A stretch of 64,000 nucleotides of DNA, from positions 1 through 64,000 of the forward strand of contig JAGWHF010000007.1 of assembly GCA_028866895.1 (NCBI GenBank). Reading direction: 5' to 3'. The stretch is from Nitrososphaerota archaeon (GTDB taxonomy: Archaea > Thermoproteota > Nitrososphaeria > Nitrososphaerales > Nitrosopumilaceae). The notes below the pieces were generated by a model, which did no database searches, was not told the DNA's origin, and worked only from the letters and a program-made list of their open reading frames with translations. Below, one piece after another: positions 53,026 through 62,025 of the stretch (position 1 is the first letter of the stretch; the number at the start of each line of letters is the position of its first letter). A program made the translations under genes and the position numbers.

Positions 53026-53418
53026 TCACATTTCTATCAGTGAGGCCTGCTTGATATAGTCATTGATGGATAGCGCCACTTTTTTTGCGAGCGTTATGGG
53101 GCTGACGTTCTTGTTGCACGTGACCAAAATCACGCCCTCCTCTACCGGAAATGTAAGGAGGGTCAGGTTCGCCCTCTCCGATATGTGGTAGTTTATCGGC
53201 CCGTAATACTCGTCAAAATCTCTTCCCATGGAGATCTGGAGCACACACTGCATCAGCAAATGTTCTTTGATGTCGCTTGGGAATCTCTGGGAATGTTCTG
53301 GCCTTGACGTCGTTTCCACCAGCCTTCCCATCTTGTTAATCACTGAAACCGATTGTATGTTCTTGTTTATTCTAATGATGTTTCCGCACAGTTCGTCCAA
53401 GGAGTCGTAAGGAGGCAT
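53026..53418 (-). CDS. Roadblock-like hypothetical protein
   Basis: 130 residues: IRINKNIQSVSVINKMGRLVE, then INYHISERANLTLLTFPVEEGVILVTC fits the fold of roadblock/LC7-like or DUF6659-type thaumarchaeal proteins. No enzymatic motif. Possibly a GTPase-regulator-like or scaffold. ATG start. Confidence 0.65.
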   Translation of the reverse strand: MPPYDSLDELCGNIIRINKNIQSVSVINKMGRLVETTSRPEHSQRFPSDIKEHLLMQCVLQISMGRDFDEYYGPINYHISERANLTLLTFPVEEGVILVTCNKNVSPITLAKKVALSINDYIKQASLIEM

Positions 53419-53511
53419 TGGGTGCTCGCCTTTTAATGGCCTTGCTTGCTAAAAAATATGGCGATCGGTACCTTTGGTGGATTTTCTATAAAATTGTTGG
53501 AGAACCTAAGA

Positions 53512-55326
53512 CTAGTGGGGGCAGACCGTGCCCTCGCATCCCCCTCCAAACTCAGAGTCTGCAACGAGTTGTCTCTCATCGATTCCTTTTTTGGGAATTT
53601 CCACCGTAAGTACCTGGTCACGTTTGCTGTTGTATCGGTATATGGTAACACCCTTGGATTTGAGCCTGTATGCAAACATGTATGCCTCCTTCACCTCGTC
53701 GGGGGAGGCATTCTGGGGCAGATTTACCGTCTTGCTCACTGCATTATCTGTGTGCCTTTGAAAAGCCGCCTGCATTCTTATGTGGAATTGGGGCGAGATG
53801 TCTAGGGCCGTGACAAACAGCCTCTTGATGTGTCTTGGTATTCCACCAATGTGCTGTAGCGAGCCATTTTTTGATATTTCTCTGATAAGTTCTTTGGAGT
53901 AAAAACCGCCCTTCTTGCTCAATCTGAGAAAATCTGCATTGGTTTCATGCAATCTCGTCCCCTCCATGACGTTTCTCACGTAGGATATAGCAAACAACGG
54001 CTCTATGCCGGACGAACAGCCTGCAATGATGGATATTGTTCCCGTAGGTGCTATGGTGGTGACTGTGGCATTCCGCATGTTTTGGAATTTTTTGGCCCAT
54101 GTGCTCTGTTCAAAATTTGGAAAATTCCCCCTCTCTTTTCCAAGTTCCTGCGACATCCTGCAGGCCTCCTTTTGGATAAACTCCATTGTTTTCTCTGCCA
54201 CGACAAGGGATTTCTCTGAGTTGTAGGGGATGTTCATCTTTACCAATGCGTCTGCAAAACCCATTACGCCCAGTCCTATCTTCCTGTTTGAAAGGGTGAT
54301 CCTCTCTATTTGAGGGGCGGGATACTTGTTGATGTCTATCACATTGTCAAGGAATCGTACTCCTAACCTGACCAGCGATCTGAGTTTGCGCCAGTTTATT
54401 CTGCCATTTTTGACAACCTTTGATAGATTGATGGAGCCAAGATTGCATGATTCCCAAGGCAGCAGGGGTTGCTCACCGCACGGGTTGGTCGCCTCAATAT
54501 CGCCAAGAGCTGGGGTGGGGTTTTTTCTGTTGATCTCATCTATGAAAACAACTCCGGGGTCTCCTGTCTTCCAGGAATTCTCAACTATCAAATCAAAAAT
54601 TTTCTTTGCATTCTGTCTTGCCTCCACATTTCTGGTCCTCGGGTTTACCAGGAAATAATCGCCATTGCTGGCGACCTTTTTCATAAATTCATCAGTAACT
54701 GCCACCGAGATGTTGAAATTCGAAAGGAATCCTTCCACCGATTTGCAGGTGATAAATTCAATAATGTCGGGATGATCAACGCGCAGGATTCCCATGTTGG
54801 CGCCCCTGCGCTTCCCGCCTTGTTTTATGACCTCTGTGGTTTTGTCAAAAATTGTCATAAACTTTACTGGGCCGGACGCGAATCCCCCCGTGGATCTGAC
54901 GGGATCGCCTTGGGGCCTTAGGTGGCTAAAGTTGAATCCAGTGCCCCCACCGCTCTGGTGTATTATTGCGGTCCATTTCACAGACTCGAAAATATCTGAA
55001 AGGGAATCCTCGATGGGGATTACAAAGCATGCTGAGAGTTGACCTACTTTGGTACCGGCATTCATCAATGTGGGGGTATTTGGGAGAAACTCCAGTCTGG
55101 ACATGGCTTTGTAAAATTCGGATTCGAATTTTTTTGCATCATGCTTCTTTCCGTATTTTTTTTCAACCGAGGCTACGGATTGGGCCACACGCAAGAATAA
55201 CTGTGACGGGGTTTCCACCACATTGCCCTTCTCATCCTGCAAAAGATAACGCCTCTGTAAGACTTTTAGGGCGTTTATCCCCAATCCGAGGTCATTTTTT
55301 ACCCCGAATATTTTTCTCGAAGCCAA
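53512..55326 (-). CDS. nrdJ: Class II (adenosylcobalamin-dependent) ribonucleotide reductase
   Basis: 604 residues. The catalytic barrel shows LSACFVIP, GGGTGFNFSHLRP, NPCGEQPLLPWESCNLGSINL (active-site Cys and Glu), and TIAPTGTISIIAG. C-terminal CEGTVC provides the reducing Cys pair. It makes deoxyribonucleotides and needs B12, which thaumarchaea synthesise. No N-terminal ATP-cone is visible, so allosteric control is limited. Eight bases after a small zinc-binding gene on the same strand. ATG start. Confidence 0.96.
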   Translation of the reverse strand: MASRKIFGVKNDLGLGINALKVLQRRYLLQDEKGNVVETPSQLFLRVAQSVASVEKKYGKKHDAKKFESEFYKAMSRLEFLPNTPTLMNAGTKVGQLSACFVIPIEDSLSDIFESVKWTAIIHQSGGGTGFNFSHLRPQGDPVRSTGGFASGPVKFMTIFDKTTEVIKQGGKRRGANMGILRVDHPDIIEFITCKSVEGFLSNFNISVAVTDEFMKKVASNGDYFLVNPRTRNVEARQNAKKIFDLIVENSWKTGDPGVVFIDEINRKNPTPALGDIEATNPCGEQPLLPWESCNLGSINLSKVVKNGRINWRKLRSLVRLGVRFLDNVIDINKYPAPQIERITLSNRKIGLGVMGFADALVKMNIPYNSEKSLVVAEKTMEFIQKEACRMSQELGKERGNFPNFEQSTWAKKFQNMRNATVTTIAPTGTISIIAGCSSGIEPLFAISYVRNVMEGTRLHETNADFLRLSKKGGFYSKELIREISKNGSLQHIGGIPRHIKRLFVTALDISPQFHIRMQAAFQRHTDNAVSKTVNLPQNASPDEVKEAYMFAYRLKSKGVTIYRYNSKRDQVLTVEIPKKGIDERQLVADSEFGGGCEGTVCPH

Positions 55327-55334
55327 ACCAGTTC

Positions 55335-55562
55335 CTAATACCCAAGGTAGGTATCGGGTAATTCACGCTCGTCAACCCACCTGTGCCTATCGTTGCAGGA
55401 TTTGCAGATCAATATGGCACGCCAAGTTTGCCTGTCATTTTCTGTGTCTGAGGACCATAATCCTACCTTAAATGATGAGGGCTTGCCACAGTAATAACAA
55501 AGACCCCTGTCCGCCTCATCCACATGCACAGTCTTGTGTTTTAAAGCGTCGCTCAAAGGCAC
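55335..55562 (-). CDS. Small zinc-binding protein upstream of nrdJ
   Basis: 75 residues: LCYYCGKPSSF and LICKSCNDRH form two C-x2-C pairs, one zinc site. Basic and hydrophilic. It ends eight bases before nrdJ and probably shares its message. Function unknown. Confidence 0.7.
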   Translation of the reverse strand: MPLSDALKHKTVHVDEADRGLCYYCGKPSSFKVGLWSSDTENDRQTWRAILICKSCNDRHRWVDERELPDTYLGY

Positions 55563-55740
55563 ACTCTCCTGCTGGCTCTTCTCTTAAGATTCTAATAAAT
55601 ATGGAGAAAGATTCTCAATTGTGGTATTCAATCAATTATTGCCCATTTGAAGAATTGGGCAAAGGTGGAACTGATACTGCATGCAATGCACCATTCTTAT
55701 ATTCGGGAAACATATCAAGAGTAACAAGGGAGGTGCAATG

Positions 55741-56022
55741 ATGAGTTACAACGAAGGCGATTATGGTCAATCTCGTGGTTATGGTGGAGGACGAAGATTT
55801 GGAGGCAACAGACAATTCGACGACAGGCCAAAACCGGTAGAAACTGGAAAGGAATATGATGTTTCTATTACAGAGATAAGCAGAAAAGGAGACGGTATCG
55901 CAAGAATCGAAGGATTTGTGATATTTGTGAAGAACGGAAAGGCTGGCCAAAATGCAAAAGTAAGGATTACGGAAGTAAGCCAAAGATTTGCTACAGCCGA
56001 GATAGTAGAACCAAGTTCCTAG
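55741..56022 (+). CDS. TRAM-domain protein
   Basis: 93 residues: Gly/Arg-rich N-terminus (YGQSRGYGGGRRFGG) then the TRAM beta-barrel (VETGKEYDVSITEISRKGDG, IARIEGFVIFVKN, AKVRITEVSQRFATAEIV). TRAM proteins bind RNA and are abundant in archaea, sometimes acting as cold-shock chaperones. GGGAGGTG lies six bases before ATG 55741, so this start is preferred over ATG 55738. Confidence 0.93.
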   Translation: MSYNEGDYGQSRGYGGGRRFGGNRQFDDRPKPVETGKEYDVSITEISRKGDGIARIEGFVIFVKNGKAGQNAKVRITEVSQRFATAEIVEPSS

Positions 56023-56266
56023 CCTAAAAAATTAGGCGGGCCGCGGCTTTTCATTTTTTTGATTTTTTAAAATTCTTCCACCGTAGGTATGGAATCCGCA
56101 CCCACTGTTATTTTCTGACATTGCGTAAATCATTTCCTTTGTACAGGCACGAGTCGATAATGGTACCTTTTAAAATTTGTGGTACGGTAGTGAAACCTGT
56201 TCCAGCGGTCTTTCTAAGTTAACAAGGTTCGTCATTTCATAAATACTTTAAACTGAAAATAGATGT

Positions 56267-56821
56267 ATGTCCAACGCAGCAAGCGGCACAAAGAAAACAT
56301 CCACTATAACATTCAGGCTTGATGATGGGACAATCAACAGGCTTCGTGACCTCTCGAAAGTACAAGAGGTGAGCACGAACACCTTGGTAAATCAGGCCCT
56401 CAGAAGATTCATAGACTGGGATGTATATCTCCCAAAATCGGGCTTTACTATTCTTACAAAGCCTGTTTTAAAAAAGATCTTCGAGGGTCTTGACGAGAGT
56501 TTTGTGATCGAGCTTGCATCCACAATCGGAAAGGAGGAAATTGAAGACATTGCCCTTTTCATGCGAGGGAAAGTAGACCTCCGTTCGTTTCTGTCATGGT
56601 ATGAGACAATGATGCTCAACTCGTCCGTTCAGACGAGTCACATGATTGATGACGGGATTCACAGCATGGTGCTAAAACATGACTTGGGAAAGAATTGGGC
56701 ACTGTATCAAAAAATAATTCTGGAACTGGTCTTCAAAGAGGTGTTGCACAAGAACGTGGAACTCGAGTTTGACAAGAATACGTTGCGGGTGGTATTCACG
56801 GATGAAGGAAGTCAGGTCTGA
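56267..56821 (+). CDS. Ribbon-helix-helix regulator with C-terminal domain
   Basis: 184 residues. Residues 12-50 (TITFRLDDGTINRLRDLS, then STNTLVNQALRRFI) are a ribbon-helix-helix fold. The remaining 130 residues form an unknown helical domain, perhaps a ligand or oligomerisation module. An AAATACTTTAAAC element lies about 25 bp upstream, suggesting a leaderless start. Confidence 0.72.
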   Translation: MSNAASGTKKTSTITFRLDDGTINRLRDLSKVQEVSTNTLVNQALRRFIDWDVYLPKSGFTILTKPVLKKIFEGLDESFVIELASTIGKEEIEDIALFMRGKVDLRSFLSWYETMMLNSSVQTSHMIDDGIHSMVLKHDLGKNWALYQKIILELVFKEVLHKNVELEFDKNTLRVVFTDEGSQV

Positions 56822-56928
56822 TCTCCGAAACATGCGTGATCTGATGTTGTTCCTTAGCTAGTGTCATTAGTGCTTACAAAAATTCCGCGCGCATCTTCTC
56901 CTTAAAATATGCCTTCTGTTTATGAAAG

Positions 56929-57321
56929 ATGATGGAAGAAGCGGAGACTTGGTACAAGAGGGGAAACGAAATGATGACGCAAGAAAGAAGTGAGGAGGCA
57001 TTAACTGCGTACGACAAGGCTACGGCACTTGATCCGGGCCATGTAAGCTCTTGGAACAACAAGGGGATAGCGCTTTTTAGACTCAAACGCTTTCAAGAAG
57101 CCATTGATTGTTACGATAAGGCCCTTGCGATAAACCCTGATCATGCAAACGCGTGGTATAACAAGGCAAAGGCACTGCGTGGCTTGGGGCAGACCATTCT
57201 TGACAAGGCAAACGAGGACAGGGTGTCGGCTGCAAAGCTGATCAACCAATCACTTGCAATATTTGATTCTGCCAACGAGTGTTATAACAAAGGCGAGACC
57301 ATATCAAGGAGGCAGGTTTGA
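56929..57321 (+). CDS. TPR-repeat protein
   Basis: 130 residues with three TPR-type helix pairs: AETWYKRGNEMMTQERSEEA, VSSWNNKGIALFRLKRFQEA and ANAWYNKAKALRGLGQ, with DPGH/NPDH turns. A protein-interaction scaffold; partner unknown. ATG start. Confidence 0.9.
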   Translation: MMEEAETWYKRGNEMMTQERSEEALTAYDKATALDPGHVSSWNNKGIALFRLKRFQEAIDCYDKALAINPDHANAWYNKAKALRGLGQTILDKANEDRVSAAKLINQSLAIFDSANECYNKGETISRRQV

Positions 57322-57324
57322 CCC

Positions 57325-57654
57325 TTATTGTCCGACAGCCTCGATTATGGATTCTCTTATAACCCGACTCTTCCCGAATATCGTTTTTGCGATATCGTCT
57401 ATCTCTTTACCGGTCGGTTTCTTTCCGGAATGTGCGACAAAATAGTAGGTCTCAAACCTGCCGATGATGGAGCCATGGGTGTACCCGTATGCGTATTCTG
57501 CCTCATCTTTGACCTGAAAATGGCCTGCCAACTCCGGGAGTCGCAGGTTTCTTACCACGCCGGGAATCTTTGAAATCTCGTCGTCAATCATTGTATTGAG
57601 GATTGTTTTGTCTTTTTCAGCTAGTGCCAATATTGGGATACACGGGTCGCTCAA
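57325..57654 (-). CDS. Hypothetical protein, small alpha-beta
   Basis: 109 residues from TTG 57654 (MSDPCIPILALAEKD) or 88 from ATG 57591. DDEISKIPGVVRNLRLPELAG and TYYFVAHSGKKP suggest a ferredoxin-like alpha-beta domain similar in style to Lrp/AsnC effector domains. It ends 3 bp from the end of the TPR gene, tail to tail, and overlaps no other gene with the chosen start. Confidence 0.55.
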   Translation of the reverse strand: MSDPCIPILALAEKDKTILNTMIDDEISKIPGVVRNLRLPELAGHFQVKDEAEYAYGYTHGSIIGRFETYYFVAHSGKKPTGKEIDDIAKTIFGKSRVIRESIIEAVGQ

Positions 57655-57734
57655 TAAAAGTATGATTTCTGCCCGAGGTGCTACAAATCCATCAACTTTT
57701 AAAATACCCCAGTTACAAGAAAAGGACAGCAAAG

Positions 57735-58352
57735 ATGGAACATATAGTGCTTGGATTCCTGGGATCATTGTATCTTCAGATACCGGGGATAGGGCAGAAC
57801 CAGCTTGGGAGCCTGAATCCGTGGGTGAAGGGCCTAGTGCCATCTGCATTAGGTATCGTTGGAATAGCTATCATGCTAAACTTGTTCAGCGCGGGTATCA
57901 GAAAAAAGATGGTGGACCAGGACAAGCTGCGGCGCCTGATGAAGGAGACGCGTGCGTGGCAGAAGGAGAGGATGGCCGCGTTTAAATCAAAAGATCAGGA
58001 AAAGATTGACCAGCTCAACAAAAAATCCGCATATATGAACAAGTTGAACATGGAAATAATGCAGCTAAACATGAGACCTATGGCAATTACCTTTGTGCCT
58101 TTTCTTCTCATTTTCTACTTTCTGCTACCCCACATGTTTGCATATACTGTGGCAGAGTCGCCCATTCCACTCAATTTGTTTCCGGGCAACTTCTTTCATC
58201 TTACCTGTTCTGGGGACGACGTAAAAAATAGCGCCAAAACTCATTGCTTCCATGAAAACGACATGTATTTTTGGGGATGGTACTTCCTATCGTCGATCTC
58301 TGTAAGTGGGATCATAATGCGGGCTACCAAGACGGCTGCCAACATGGACTGA
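57735..58352 (+). CDS. EMC3/TMCO1-family membrane insertase-like protein (DUF106)
   Basis: 205 residues from ATG 57735. Membrane helices at PSALGIVGIAIMLNLFSAGI, MRPMAITFVPFLLIFYFLLPHMF and the C-terminal WGWYFLSSISVSGIIMRA. A cytosolic coiled coil (KLRRLMKETRAWQKERM) separates the first two. This is the archaeal Oxa1-superfamily layout, involved in inserting membrane proteins. The extracellular loop contains HCFHEN with Cys and His. Confidence 0.9.
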   Translation: MEHIVLGFLGSLYLQIPGIGQNQLGSLNPWVKGLVPSALGIVGIAIMLNLFSAGIRKKMVDQDKLRRLMKETRAWQKERMAAFKSKDQEKIDQLNKKSAYMNKLNMEIMQLNMRPMAITFVPFLLIFYFLLPHMFAYTVAESPIPLNLFPGNFFHLTCSGDDVKNSAKTHCFHENDMYFWGWYFLSSISVSGIIMRATKTAANMD

Positions 58353-58422
58353 TTGGCTGTGATCTCAAAAAATAAGCTAGATTGTTGAATAGTAATAATG
58401 GTAGCTGACAAATATCTATTTG

Positions 58423-58581
58423 ATGAATGGCTTGAAGGGCTTTATGAAAAATCCGCTTTCCGACATGGGCTGGGGGTTTGCAAGGAGGGTCTTGCTTCCT
58501 CACTGGTTTGAGATAGCGTCTGGGATCGTCGTCGGTGCAAGCCTGGTACTTATCTTTGGACGTAAATTGGTCGCAGGGTAG
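58423..58581 (+). CDS. Small single-span membrane protein
   Basis: 52 residues: MNGLKGFMKNPLSDMGWGFAR, a short amphipathic start, and one helix WFEIASGIVVGASLVLIFG. Clean ATG-TAG frame directly after the EMC3-like gene; may be a partner subunit of the insertase. Confidence 0.6.
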   Translation: MNGLKGFMKNPLSDMGWGFARRVLLPHWFEIASGIVVGASLVLIFGRKLVAG

Positions 58582-58639
58582 TCCTTTCATACAGTATCTG
58601 ACGGAATCCGTTAAATTCTGGGCTCTTGATGCAGAATCA

Positions 58640-59152
58640 TTGAGTGTTGAACAACTGAAGGGGAGGATAAAGAGATGGCTTGAAAGTGAGGAGTATATGG
58701 TATCTGAAAGGGCGGAGGAAATATCATCTTTTCACTTGGTAATATCCAACTTTCATGGGAAAGGAACTTTTGCTGATGTTGTAAAGATAAAAGGTAAGGA
58801 CTTTGTGATTTTGGGCAGTGCCCTTCAGAATCCTCCGGATTTTATGAAAATGCTCTCAACGATACCTGAAAAGGAGAGGTCTGAATTTTTTAACCAGGTA
58901 CAGCGCGACCTCCTAAAGTTCAGGGTAGACCACGAGTTTCATCCTTCAAAACTAATGCCGGAACGGATGATACTGAGGGACATAGTATATGATGAGGATA
59001 TCACAAGGACCCAATTCATGGACCACCTGAAGAGGGTAAAGTTTGCATCACTGTTCCTTCTTTGGTCCATCGGCCACAAGTTTTCCTTGGACTTGTCTCA
59101 ATCGTCGACGCCGCATCATGACTTGTCAGGATCGCGGCCGCCCTACGGGTAG
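58640..59152 (+). CDS. DUF2299-like protein
   Basis: 170 residues from TTG 58640 (MSVEQLKGRIKRWLESEEY). FHLVISNFHGKGTFADVVKI and KDFVILGSALQNPPDF form an alpha-beta domain recalling DUF2299; a long helix pair follows. Function unknown. A longer frame (from 58535) overlaps the small membrane protein and is less likely. Confidence 0.65.
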   Translation: MSVEQLKGRIKRWLESEEYMVSERAEEISSFHLVISNFHGKGTFADVVKIKGKDFVILGSALQNPPDFMKMLSTIPEKERSEFFNQVQRDLLKFRVDHEFHPSKLMPERMILRDIVYDEDITRTQFMDHLKRVKFASLFLLWSIGHKFSLDLSQSSTPHHDLSGSRPPYG

Positions 59153-59155
59153 CGC

Positions 59156-59446
59156 TCAGTTCTTTCCGCAGACGTATTTGCCGTATTCTCCCGCGAGACC
59201 TGCGGCCCTTGTAACATTTGAGGAGGATGGATCTTTTTTGACTTCAAGGTGGCATCCAAAATCGGAGACGGTGTACCCCCTGTCAACCTGGTTCGTCAAG
59301 GCGACAGCAGCCTTTATCGAAGAATTTGCAGGGTGGGGCCTGTCAAAGAGGGAATGTCCTACAATTTCAGGGACGAGTATCAAAACCACGACCAAGATGG
59401 CGAATTTATTGATGGACTTTCTGTTTTTCAACCACACGATTTCCAA
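59156..59446 (-). CDS. Small secreted or membrane-anchored protein
   Basis: 96 residues. A signal or anchor (KFAILVVVLILVPEIVG) then a hydrophilic domain with two Cys (FGCHLE, YVCGKN). No family recognised. The 59447-59779 gap has no convincing gene. Confidence 0.5.
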   Translation of the reverse strand: MEIVWLKNRKSINKFAILVVVLILVPEIVGHSLFDRPHPANSSIKAAVALTNQVDRGYTVSDFGCHLEVKKDPSSSNVTRAAGLAGEYGKYVCGKN

Positions 59447-59930
59447 CCGCCTTTATCCTATATTAAGGGAATTTATGATTCCCAATCCGCGATACTGCTC
59501 CAGGCCAGGGCTGTTCCCGCGAGCGCCTCATCCTCCTTCCTCCAATGGAACAGGACACCTGACTGTGCTACTGCTGTATTGGTGTTGAGTTTAAGTATGT
59601 GCCAGTCTGGATTCAAAAATACCGTGTTCCTACTCGGAATCTGTTTTACTTTTGCTGTTACTGTTTTTATCTTGCTACTTGGATTTTGTAAAGTGAGAGG
59701 ACTCTCTACTTTATTTGACTTGGAAACAACAATTTGTCAGTATTTGGCTTAAATAAGGAAAAATAGATGCGTGGTAAGAATGCCATACGACGAGATTTAC
59801 TACCAAAGGCTCAAAGATGAGGACCCCGCCGAATACGAACTATTGCAAACCGGGGCCTAGGCAAGAACACCGGCAACTTTGAGGACACATCAAGCATTAA
59901 TTTGGTGGTCTGTACCGAAGAAGGTTTTAG

Positions 59931-61370
59931 GTAACAGGTTACCGTTTTGAAGCAAATTCTGCAAGATATCCAAGTGCATAGTCGTGGAAATTCTGGCCTC
60001 TTAGATTGCATGTCTGATGCACGCTCATCAGTACCTTGTGGGCATATGCCCCTTCCTCGGACCTGTTGCCGTATGTTATCTTTCGTATGACGACGCTTGG
60101 CCGGATCTGCCTCTCGGCATCATTGTTGTGGCACTTGACGCCGTCTATCTCAAGAAACGTAAAGAGCATCTCTTTTTCTCTTCTCAGCCTCTTGACAAAC
60201 CTGATGCAGTTTCTCTCGGTGTATCTTGATGATGCAAGTTTTTCTATTCTCTTTTCAAAACGCTTCCTTGTGATGATTCTTTTTGCACGGCTCCTGATGG
60301 CACCTGCCCTCTGCGAGTCATAGAGGATCCTGCGCAGCTTCTTTGCAAATCTTTTGAACTGCCTACCAGGACTCTTGTACCGTATCGTATCGTCAATCTC
60401 CCTGAAATAATGATAGTGACACCTCTGGTGCGTCGACCCCACGTGATTCCATGCAGGCCACGAGTCGCTTGTTATGTTTCCGCCGTAATCTCCAAGCACC
60501 CTTTGTGGGACAGCCGACCCTCTCGACCTGTCTATTTCGTATATTACGGTCCACCTCCCGACAAACGCCCACAGCCAGTGGTTCTTGCCGTCAATGCGCC
60601 ACGACGTCTCGTCACCGTGTATGTTTGCCTCCAATTTGAGCTCCTCAATCATCTCAAGATAACGCGGTCCAAACGCGCAGGCAACTTTTCTGACCGCATG
60701 CTTTACCGTGGATTCTGTCATGTCAAGGCAGAAGAGCATCTTGAAGAGGTCTGTTATCTTCCGGTACGAGAGCCCGAGCATCTTGAGCGATACGACAAGC
60801 ACCATGAGCCTCAGTCCGAACCTCTCGCCTGGCAGTGCGTCATGGACAGGTGCTGCCACCTGCATCCTGCAGTTCCTGCAGTACCTGCGGACTATCTTGT
60901 ATTTGGTTACGATTACTTTTGCAGGAACTATATCCTCGACAATCCTTTCGTAGGAGCCAGTAGGTCTTGAGAGGCGGATGCCGCACCTTGCGCATTCCCT
61001 TCTGTCTACAAGAACATGCGCATCTATGTGATCGGGTTTTTTCCTGCCAGAGCCCTCGTGCCCCATCTTTCTTCCCGGCCTGCCGTGATTCCTCTTTGAG
61101 GTATTGTAATGCCTGTCAGGCCTGGCGTCGATGTTTCTTGCCACAAGGGCAGTTACCGTCTCTTTTAGCAGTGCAAGCTCCTCTCTTAGCTTCCTGTTCT
61201 CTTCTCTGACTTGCTTGATCTCCTCCTCTAGGATATTGCAACGGTTTCGGAAATACTCGATGTCATTGTTATGGTACAATGACATCAACATCTGTAGTAC
61301 TGATCAGAAAGCGTATCGGTCAAAAATAGCGGATCACAAGGTGGGTAACTTCATAACTCTAACCTGTTAC
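59931..61370 (-). mobile_element. IS66-type insertion sequence, 1440 bp, complete
   Basis: Ends are 22-bp inverted repeats with 19 matches: 59931-59952 (GTAACAGGTTACC...) and 61349-61370. The only gene is a full transposase; the accessory tnpA and tnpB of many IS66 members are absent. Intact ends, an uninterrupted gene and a perfect target duplication suggest fairly recent insertion. Confidence 0.92.
59939..61291 (-). CDS. IS66-family transposase
   Basis: 450 residues. An N-terminal coiled coil (RNRCNILEEEIKQVREENRK), a zinc knuckle (CARCGIRL, CRNCRM), and the DDE core: HGDETSWRI (first Asp), SDSWPAWNH (second Asp) and NNDAERQIRP (Glu). Ends inside the left inverted repeat. All catalytic residues are intact, so it may be active. 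Confidence 0.94.
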   Translation of the reverse strand: MLMSLYHNNDIEYFRNRCNILEEEIKQVREENRKLREELALLKETVTALVARNIDARPDRHYNTSKRNHGRPGRKMGHEGSGRKKPDHIDAHVLVDRRECARCGIRLSRPTGSYERIVEDIVPAKVIVTKYKIVRRYCRNCRMQVAAPVHDALPGERFGLRLMVLVVSLKMLGLSYRKITDLFKMLFCLDMTESTVKHAVRKVACAFGPRYLEMIEELKLEANIHGDETSWRIDGKNHWLWAFVGRWTVIYEIDRSRGSAVPQRVLGDYGGNITSDSWPAWNHVGSTHQRCHYHYFREIDDTIRYKSPGRQFKRFAKKLRRILYDSQRAGAIRSRAKRIITRKRFEKRIEKLASSRYTERNCIRFVKRLRREKEMLFTFLEIDGVKCHNNDAERQIRPSVVIRKITYGNRSEEGAYAHKVLMSVHQTCNLRGQNFHDYALGYLAEFASKR

Positions 61371-61399
61371 GGTTTTAGTTATTTCATGAGGTTTGGTGC

Positions 61400-61897
61400 C
61401 TAGTTTGCTACCGTGCAATGGCCAGCAATTCCATTCACTGACAGGTAATACGTGTATCCTGGGATTAGGATGGAATAATCCTGAGAGGAATCTCATGCTG
61501 GGTAAGAATTGCCGTTGCAGTACCGCCCACCGAGCCTGCGGCCTAGGCAAATGTAAAGCCAAGCGAGGTACAGCTGCAGGCGCAGGCAACAGTCCCAATT
61601 AAAGTTCCCAAAAATCCCTTGCCTATCTTTTTTACCCCCTCTCCAGAAACGATGATCCTGTAAATGCTCAGGCTGGTAACAACTCCAGATAGTGACGAAA
61701 CGGAAATTATCCGGATAAAGTCGGTTATTTGCTCGCTGGGAACATAAAACGAAAGATGGGGTTCGAAGAAAATTAATTGGGACATGTAGGATATGAGGAG
61801 AAACAGTCCAAAGAAAATCCCGACTGTTAGTAACAAGTATCATCCACTGGAGAAAACTAGTTTCAAAGCCTGTCTTTGCACGGTTAGGGATTGTCAT
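61400..61897 (-). pseudogene. Membrane-protein gene with two frameshifts and an internal stop
   Basis: From ATG 61897 (MTIPNRAKTGFETSFLQW) the frame shifts near 61830-61845 into VGIFFGLFLLISYMSQLIFF. It reads TSLGFTFA then TAG at about 61552, continues in frame as AAGSVGGTATAILTQHEIPL, and shifts again near 61460 into ILIPGYTYYLSVNGIAGH before the final stop. The joined product would be a membrane protein of about 165 residues. Three lesions in one gene argue against sequencing error. Confidence 0.65.
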
Positions 61898-62025
61898 GGC
61901 ATTGTTGTTTCTCGCTCACTGTGCACCTTCCTAGGTGCGTCCCTGCCAAATATGGATTGAACAGGCAGCATGGTACGCAAGTGGGTTAAAATATGGTGCG
62001 AAATTATCATCGCTAGAGTGTTCAG

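Larger units (their letters stand above)
59923..61378. repeat. 8-bp target duplication flanking the IS
   Basis: GGTTTTAG is present at 59923-59930 and 61371-61378, immediately outside the inverted repeats. Eight base pairs is the standard for IS66. Confidence 0.92.
59780..61403 (+). pseudogene. Small gene split by the IS66-type element
   Basis: The left part (MPYDEIYYQRLKDEDPAEYE, then a -1 frame: KNTGNFEDTSSINLVVCTEEG) stops inside the IS. The right part, just after the IS, continues in the same frame as SYFMRFGA and then TAG at 61401-61403. Removing the IS and one copy of its 8-bp duplication rejoins GFSYFMRFGA. The one-base frameshift near 59840-59857 is a second lesion. No family recognised. 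Confidence 0.6.

Noticed and set aside
59249-59752. Plus-strand 167-codon frame
   Set aside because: Mostly the antisense shadow of the small secreted protein at 59156-59446, followed by random-looking sequence.
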